From Thalassia testudinum (Eukaryota; Streptophyta; Magnoliopsida; Alismatales; Hydrocharitaceae): 64,000 nucleotides of DNA. The DNA lies in contig JAZHRO010000062.1 of assembly GCA_037157565.1 (NCBI GenBank), positions 1,302,001 to 1,366,000 of the forward strand. The letters run 5' to 3'. Positions 58,103 through 64,000 of this stretch are shown here, piece after piece. The notes under the pieces are model-generated. The model ran no database searches, was not told where the DNA came from, and was given only the letters and a program-made list of their open reading frames with translations. Position 1 is the first letter of the stretch. The number at the start of each line of letters is the position of its first letter. The position numbers and the translations under genes were made by a program.

Positions 58103-59514
58103 TGATGTGCACGTGCCGCGTGTTTTTAGAAGAGTCGTTATAGCTTACGCTCGCAACGTCGGTTTTAAAATGAAGGAATGGACGTGAGTCCGAGTGTTGA
58201 TCTCTGGGAGGCATGAAAACCAGATTTTTCTCGTCACTTATTGTCATGGAAATAGCGGGTTTTTGCTTGCGAAAAGTCGTGGGTGAAAAGCGAGTGGGAG
58301 AGAGAGAGAAAGAATAGGGTTAGGATTCTTTTCATTCACAGCATGCAACTCAAACATAAAAGAGAGTAAGCAATTGAATAGAAAACAACTTCATTTGACA
58401 TGCAACTTTTGTTCATAATTACAACACTAGATGAATGCTCGAACATAAGTAAAGTAAAGCTTAAGATAAAGAAGGAAAGAGAGAGAGAAGACGGTGAGGC
58501 AGCCACGGCGGTGGAGGGGGGCTCCGTCGGCGGCTCATCATCTTCGGCAATTACAAAGGGAGCTAATGATAGCTAGGAGGGGGGTAATACACTTGCAAGT
58601 GGAGTGAATGCCTCCCACGGGTGGTTGGAAGGGGTTTAAATAGGAAGAAGGGCTTTCCAAATGAAGAAGGGGTTTTAGCGACGTCCGGGATGTCGCTAAA
58701 ACCCTTCCCAAAGCGTCGGTGAAGGCCCCTGCCCATCGGTCGCTCGCGCGCGTCTGTTCTTCTTTGCGTGTGATCCGTGTGCACGTGTCGTAAGCCGTCC
58801 GATCTTCGATCGAACGGCTGAGATCCCGTGAAGAGCGCGCTCGGGGATCGCTGCTGAGGCACGCGCGTCTCTACGTTATCGCGCACGTGAGCTTCCGCAC
58901 GCATCCGTTGCGCTGCGCGGCTCCATCTGCGTCTTTAGCTGCCGATCGGGCGGTCGAATTTGCATGTGCCTCAAATCGCTTAGAAAGTGGGGAGCGGAGG
59001 GCGTTTCGAACCCGCGCCCCTCTCTGCGAGGTTAAAGTGCCGACCGCTGTGTTGTCGCAACGGGTTGTCGCGGCAAGCATCGGGTGCATGGGCATTCTCG
59101 ACCGTTCGATCGAAGATCGACGGCTGAGATTCATCCTCCAGGTGAAGGTGGAAGTGGGCGGCGGTCTGGATGCAGCGGTCGGGCACCACATGGCATGCCG
59201 TGGGCTGTTGATCGTCAGATCAACGGTCAGAACTTCTTGGGCCCATTGCAGGAGCTCCGGATGTTGAATTTAGCCGATTTCGAGTCCAATGGACTCCGTT
59301 CATCGCTCTAAATCCATCCGTGCGGTCCGATTGCTCATCTGCAGCCTATTTTGACACGTACTTATACAAATGGCTATTAATACTATTTTATAATCAATCT
59401 TGATATATGATGCATGCAATGCTCCCATTCTATTTGTGATGTGTTATCTATGTATTTTGTTCTTAAGATGGACCCCAATTAACAGAATTATCACCCTAAG
59501 ATGCAGTGTTATCA
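58103..59514 (-). repeat. 5' LTR of element C
   Basis: 1412 bp, partner of 43558-44963, about 5% different. On - it starts TGATAACACTGC at 59514. The end next to the PBS reads GTGCACATCA. It carries the same ATCGAAGATCG...GGCTGAGAT repeats and the tRNA-like unit (58999-59061). Confidence 0.92.
58999..59061 (-). other. tRNA-like module in 5' LTR of C
   Basis: On -, CAACACAGCGG (59054-59044) is followed 42 bp later by GGTTCGAAACG (59012-59002), a better B box than in the other C LTR. The spacing equals that in LTR F, supporting shared ancestry of the module. Confidence 0.45.
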
Positions 59515-60215
59515 GTGAGAGTAGAGGACTTCTTTCCTGTTGACTTTTTGATATTGGAAACTGACCCATCCATCATGCCCACCAGACCTTCGATTATCTT
59601 AGGGCATCCCTTTTTGGCTACGGCTAATGTGTCCATCAATTGCAAATCTGGGGCACTCATGATGGGCTTTAGGAACCGGAAAATCCGGCTGAATGTGTTT
59701 GATGCCTATAAACAACTCGAATTGGAAGATTATTCCCAAATCGAGGTGATCAATGAAATTGTAGAGGAGATGACACCAGCTCTTTTGTGTGATGATCCCC
59801 TCCAAATGGTCATTTCGAAGGATCGTACCCCAAATCTTGAAGGAGAGGAGCATATGCCTTAATTAGAAGAGCTGTTGAGTGTCAAAGTTGAGTCCCTCTC
59901 CCTACCATGGATAATCAAGGTAGATCTGCTACCGGAGGCAAGGGCATCGAACATAATTCCCTCGATTCAGAAAGCTCTCGACTTGGAGCTTAAACCACTT
60001 CTAGAGGCCCTCAAATATGTTTTCCTTGTGCCCAATGATATGCTCCTTGTCATCATCTCGACTACTCTATTTGAGACACAGGAGGGAGGATTAATTGAAT
60101 GCCTAAAATGGCACAAGGAAGCCATTGCTTCAACTATAGTTGACATCAAAGGGATTGACTTGACTCTTTTCATGCATCAATTTACACAGATGAATATGTG
60201 AAACCCTTCTGAGAT
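59515..60215 (+). pseudogene. Protease C-terminal half and spacer of element H
   Basis: VRVEDFFPVDFLILETD is followed by IILGHPFLATANVSI, the second half of the protease; one Phe of the usual FFFP is missing. The spacer SGALMMGFRNRKIRLNVFD matches B and D. A TAA at 59860-59862 and a frameshift near 60170-60215 break it before RT. The first half lies 56 kb to the left at 2971-3216. Confidence 0.87.
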
Positions 60216-61588
60216 GTGCAGAGGCAATTAAACCCCAACATGCGGGAAGTGGTAATGAAGGAAATTTTAAAATGGTTGGATGCAAGGATAATCTACCCCA
60301 TTTCTGATAGTAAATGGGTCAGTCCTATCCACATGGTTCCCAAAAAGGTGGGATTCACAGTGGAGACCAATGAAAAAGGGGAACAAGTCACCACCTGACC
60401 CACAACTGATGGAGGGTATGCATAGACTACCGTTGCCTTGACACCACAACCCAGAATGACCACTTCCCTCTGTCATTTATTGATCAGATACTGGAGAGAT
60501 TGGCAGGAAATAAGTACTTCTGTTTTCTCGATGGATATTCTAGGTACAATTAGATTGCCATCTTTCCAAACGACCAGGAGTGCACTATTTTCACAAGTCC
60601 TTATGGCACATTTGCCTTCCGCCGAATGCCATTTGGACTATGTAATGCTTCGGGAACATTTCAGTGGTGTATGATGTCCACCTTTTTGGGCATGATTGAT
60701 GAGTTCGTTGAGGTTTTCATGGATGACTTTTCCATATACAGCTCGTCGTTTGACCACTATCTCTCGCATTTAGACAAAGTTCTCACCACTGCGAAGAGAC
60801 AGGATTGGTGCTTGCTGGGAGAAAAGACATTTTATGGTTCAGTAGGGCATTGTTCTTGGGCATGTAGTGTCTAAGCGAGGTTTAGAAGTAGATAAGACCA
60901 AGGTTGAGTCCATTTCAAAGCTTTCACCACCCACCAGTGTCAAGCAAATCCAATCATTCCTGGGTCATGCTGGCTTTTATAGTCTCTTCATTAAAGACTT
61001 TAATAAGATTTCTAGGCCACTTTGCGGCCTACTAGAGAAGGATACTACCTTCATTTTTTATGCAAAGTGTGTCGAGGCCTTCCACATCTTGAAGGAGGCC
61101 CTCATAACCGCACCTATTCTGCAAGTACCTGATTAGACCATCCCATTTGAGTTGATGTGCATTGCATTGGATTTTGCTGTGGGAGTGGTCCTTGGTCAAA
61201 GGGTTGATAGGAAGCCTCATGTGTTGTACTATGCTAGTAAGACGCTTACTGATCTACAGCAAAACTACACTGTGACAGAAAAAGAACTTGTAGTAGTATT
61301 TGCTTTGGAGAAGTTTAGGTCATATCTTCTGGGATCCAAGGTTGTGGTGTATACTGATCATTCAGCCTTGAAGCACTTGCTCATTAAGAAGGACACCAAA
61401 CCTAGGCTGATTTGATGGATTTTATTACTATAGAAGTTCAACCTTGATATTCGTGACAAGAAAGCGGTCGAAAATGTAGTCGCAGATCATTTATCCAGGA
61501 TCCCAGTTGAGGCTTCAACCCCGTTAGGAGATATTTATGACACCTTTCCTGACAAAATGGTGATGGTGGTACAACCAAATTGTTTGGG
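60216..61588 (+). pseudogene. Reverse transcriptase and RNase H of element H
   Basis: QLNPNMREVVMKEILKWLDA and VSPIHMVPKKVG begin RT; a TGA near 60396 and a frameshift follow. MPFGLCNASGTFQ and an intact FMDD (near 60717-60728) are in the next piece, then SKRGLEVDKTKVESISKL and the connection domain. RNase H is at about 61150-61415, but the usual CDASD reads CIALD, so a catalytic-region Asp is lost. TGA and TAG codons after PRLI end the open frame; the tail [15 protein letters not shown] is readable. Non-functional. Confidence 0.87.
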
Positions 61589-64000
61589 TGATAAATCGGT
61601 GTTTTAAAATTGTTTCGTTGTAATATAGCCAAAATACTGCTCAAACAAGTAAATTTATTACTCAAATAAAAGTCCGAGGTCGAACATAGGGAGCAAACAG
61701 AAATTCATACACTAATCTCCAATAAAATGTAATTGAACACAAAATTTAAGCCAAATAAATTACTCAGAAATGATAATCAATGCAAAACATAAGTATAACA
61801 AGAATTTGACATGATAAAAAGAGGTCTATAACAAAATAATGGCGATTTAGATCACCATTTATTTAGTATAGTTATATGTAAACTAAGGTAATCAATAATG
61901 CCACAATAATCAGAACCAAATCAACCGAATATCCGCACAGTAGCTTGAATGCTATAGTAATCAGACGTCTCCTTTGGAGATCAGACGCCTTAAATGTTCA
62001 ACTGCTACAGTGCCTTATTTGTTTCTCCTTCTTTCTCTTCTCACTTTTTCCTTCTCCTTCTCTTCTTCCACGGCCCTATTCTTCCTTTAGTTCTTCTTGG
62101 TGACTCTTCTTCTTCTGCCTTGACTTATCTTTTCTTTCTCTTCCTTCTTATCTTCAAGCCTTCTTCTTCTCTTCTTTCCTTCTCTACTTTCTTTTCACGC
62201 ACGAGCCTCCTTCCTTTCTTCCTCTTCTGCGGCTCCTCTTCTTTCTTTCTTCACACACAGAGGGTAGCCATCTCAGATTTTGGCTAAGTGTCGCACAGGG
62301 CAAAACCCTCCCCTGCCCCGTGCTCTCTCTCTCTTTTTCTCTCCTCTTTGGTTTCACCCTCCCAGGGCCAGTCACGATAGTCGGGTTATCAGTTAGGCGC
62401 ACACCCGGGTCCAGACTCACCAGCAGTGGGTGGTGAGCGAGGAGTGAAGGCTTAGGCGGATCGGGTGCACTAGGTCTACGGGGGAGATATTGCGAATGAG
62501 GCACGTAAGGGTGGGGGGGACCTCACCCCCCTATGACTTGAGGCAACAAGCCCCAATCACTTTTGCATCTTATTCAGCTACAACTACTCGTCAGTCCACG
62601 AGGTGGGACTAAATCCCACCTCCTTTCTCTACGTGGAGCTGCAGCTGCTTCTTCGCGTGATTGTGGTCAAAGGCTCAGTCAAAGAGCTAAATTGGCTCCT
62701 TAGTTGCACTCCTGGAAGGATTCTGCTGAGCCTGGAACAAATGCCTGGGCGGATCCTTGCTTAAACAAGGACTGAAGCTCGTGGAGAAGCTCAGCAATGG
62801 CGGTGAATGGACCTGCTACCTGAAACATGAAATAAGGCCTCGTGGCCGCATTAGAATAGTTCAGGAGCTTTGCCAGACCATGGCGAGTGTGGTGGAGGTG
62901 GTCTCATGGAAGATGGTGGTCTGTGGTGGCTGGTTGATGATGGAGTCGGTGCGCGATGATGGGTCAGTTCGGGGGTGAGTTTGGGTGGATGGGAAGGCAA
63001 ATAGGGAGAGGGGTTTGGCAGGGCATGATGCGGCGGAGGTTATGCGGTGGTTAGCGAGGCGGATGGTGGTCTGTGGTGGTGGCGCGGGCTCACTAGAGCT
63101 CGACCGATCGTGGAGAAGATGGTGAGGGAGATAGGTGGTCGACGGTCGAATTAAGAAGTTAAGGGGAGGAAAAGAAAGGAGAGAGAAGGGAGCTTAAGGA
63201 CCTAAAATTGCATATGAAGGAGGTAGGGCGACGTCGGCTGTGGTTGGCCGACGTTGTGGACGAAGGGGTTTTCGATGAGGGAGACGACGAGGGTGAAGGG
63301 CTAGGGCACCTCTGAGTTGGCCGTTGAGAGGCAGAGGAAGTCGAGGAGGAAGGAGATGCTCCCAATTTGACAGTTGGGAGGCCGTAGGACGACGGAGGGA
63401 GATGCTCACTGGAGCTAGGTCGGAGGAGGCTTGAGGTATGGTTAGGAAGAGCTTTTTCACCTCAAAACTAGCTGAAAAATTACGCAAGGCCTTGGAGGTG
63501 CTTATATAGGGCTTAAGAGGAGGTTCCAAGCTTGGAAACAAGCTTGGTGACCTTGGAGCTTATGTAAACGAATGATACCCATTCCTTCTAAAAGTTAGCA
63601 TGAGCTTTTGGGAAGGAGTTGGGATCCCTAGATGGGCTCATTTAGAAGGAATTTTCCCAAGGAATTTGTGTTTCAAATCTAGGATTGATTGATTGAGAAT
63701 CGAGCGAGAAATCCTTACTTGAAACTTGACGGTGAAGGTTTAACCTTCCAAAAATGGCGTTGGGACCTGCTTGTGAAGAAGACAAATAAGTTGGGGGGCT
63801 ATTTGTAAAAGAATTCAAAAGTTAAGGGTTTGAATGAGATAAAAAGAGTCTGATTGGACCAAAATGCAAACTTGGTCAAGGTGGTCTTAGATTAGGCCCA
63901 AATTTTGGTACGAACTTAATTTGGACCCAAGGAATCCAATTGTGAAGATAGATTTAGGTTTTGACTAAGTTTGGTTGGGTAATTTATGCAAAAACTCAAA
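61589..64000 (-). mobile_element. Element K: LTR of the A/E family, running off the right edge
   Basis: Read on -, the LTR ends at 61589 (CCGATTTATCA). Inside the end is the U5 motif CTCCCTATGTTCGACC (near 61692-61677), and GAGAGAAAA/GAAGAAGG-rich sequence (62020-62350). TATATAA on - lies at 63508-63502. The far end (63800-64000), read on -, matches early U3 of E (33000-33190), for example GTACCAAAATTTGGGCC. Whether K is a solo LTR or a whole element cannot be seen. A palindrome pair lies at 61963/61983. Confidence 0.87.

Larger units (their letters stand above)
43558..59514 (-). mobile_element. Element C: Athila-type retrotransposon inserted in H, carrying G and J
   Basis: C is on - with 5' LTR 58103-59514, PBS 58080-58097, gag below 56977, pol down to about 46.3 kb and 3' LTR 43558-44963. 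Flanks are GTGAA and GTGAG. LTRs differ by about 5% by eye. Without G and J it is about 11.0 kb. Its gag and pol are closest to A (GG-DFELKP in gag, no zinc knuckle), while its LTR shares modules with solo LTR F. Confidence 0.92.
59515..61588 (+). mobile_element. Element H, third piece (rest of protease, RT, RNase H)
   Basis: It starts with the GTGAG duplication of C and resumes the H protease in frame. It runs through RT and RNase H to the spacer before integrase and is then cut at 61589 by element K; the integrase and 3' end of H must lie to the right of the window. The five bases TTGGG (61584-61588) are the predicted left copy of the K duplication. Confidence 0.9.

Noticed and set aside
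62184..62504. 106-codon - frame in K
   Set aside because: It is Arg/Lys/Pro-rich from a purine/pyrimidine tract; A and E have similar tracts with different frames.

Overview
This window comes from a seed-plant nuclear genome, most likely a flowering plant with a large, repeat-rich genome; the species cannot be named from the sequence. I see no host protein gene, rRNA gene, functional tRNA gene or CRISPR array. All 64 kb can be assigned to LTR retrotransposons of the Ty3/gypsy class stacked inside one another. The protein motifs (gag, a DLGAS-type aspartic protease, FMDD reverse transcriptase, RNase H, HHCC/D,D35E integrase) and tRNA-Asp-like primer-binding sites place the coding elements in the Athila group. 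None has an env-like frame, and every copy is broken.

The nest can be read almost to the base because most insertions left a target-site duplication (TSD). The oldest layer is element H (+ strand), present as three pieces: 1-3216, 43530-43557 and 59515-61588. Two opposite-strand elements landed 28 bp apart in its protease frame: B (3217-43529) and C (43558-59514). B was then hit by A (+, 5953-19527, TSD GCAGG), D (+, 19691-32380, TSD CTTGG/CCTGG) and solo LTR E (32573-35226, TSD ATCTC). D carries solo LTR F (28903-30686, TSD CTAGG). C carries LTR-like insertions G (48985-51648, TSD GTCGT) and J (52504-54799, TSD TGCTC/TACTC). An LTR of a further element, K, starts at 61589 inside H and runs off the right edge. 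By-eye divergence of paired LTRs over the first ~350 bp (A about 1-2%, C about 5%, D about 6%, B about 8-9%) agrees with the nesting order.

A, B, C and D each have the full order LTR, PBS, leader, gag, protease, RT, RNase H, integrase, long 3' untranslated region, polypurine tract, LTR. A is the best preserved: one continuous frame from 9598 to 15300 broken by seven in-frame stops and no frameshift. B, C, D and H add frameshifts.

The most interesting signals are non-coding and recur in otherwise different elements: (1) AGACGTCT palindromes spaced exactly 20 bp apart in LTRs B, D, G and K; (2) a CAATG-N4-CATTG block beside a second polypurine tract just after the integrase stop; (3) tRNA-like A-box/B-box pairs 42 bp apart inside LTRs C and F; (4) repeated CCATGGG modules in 3' untranslated regions; (5) a conserved leader block shared by H, B and D.
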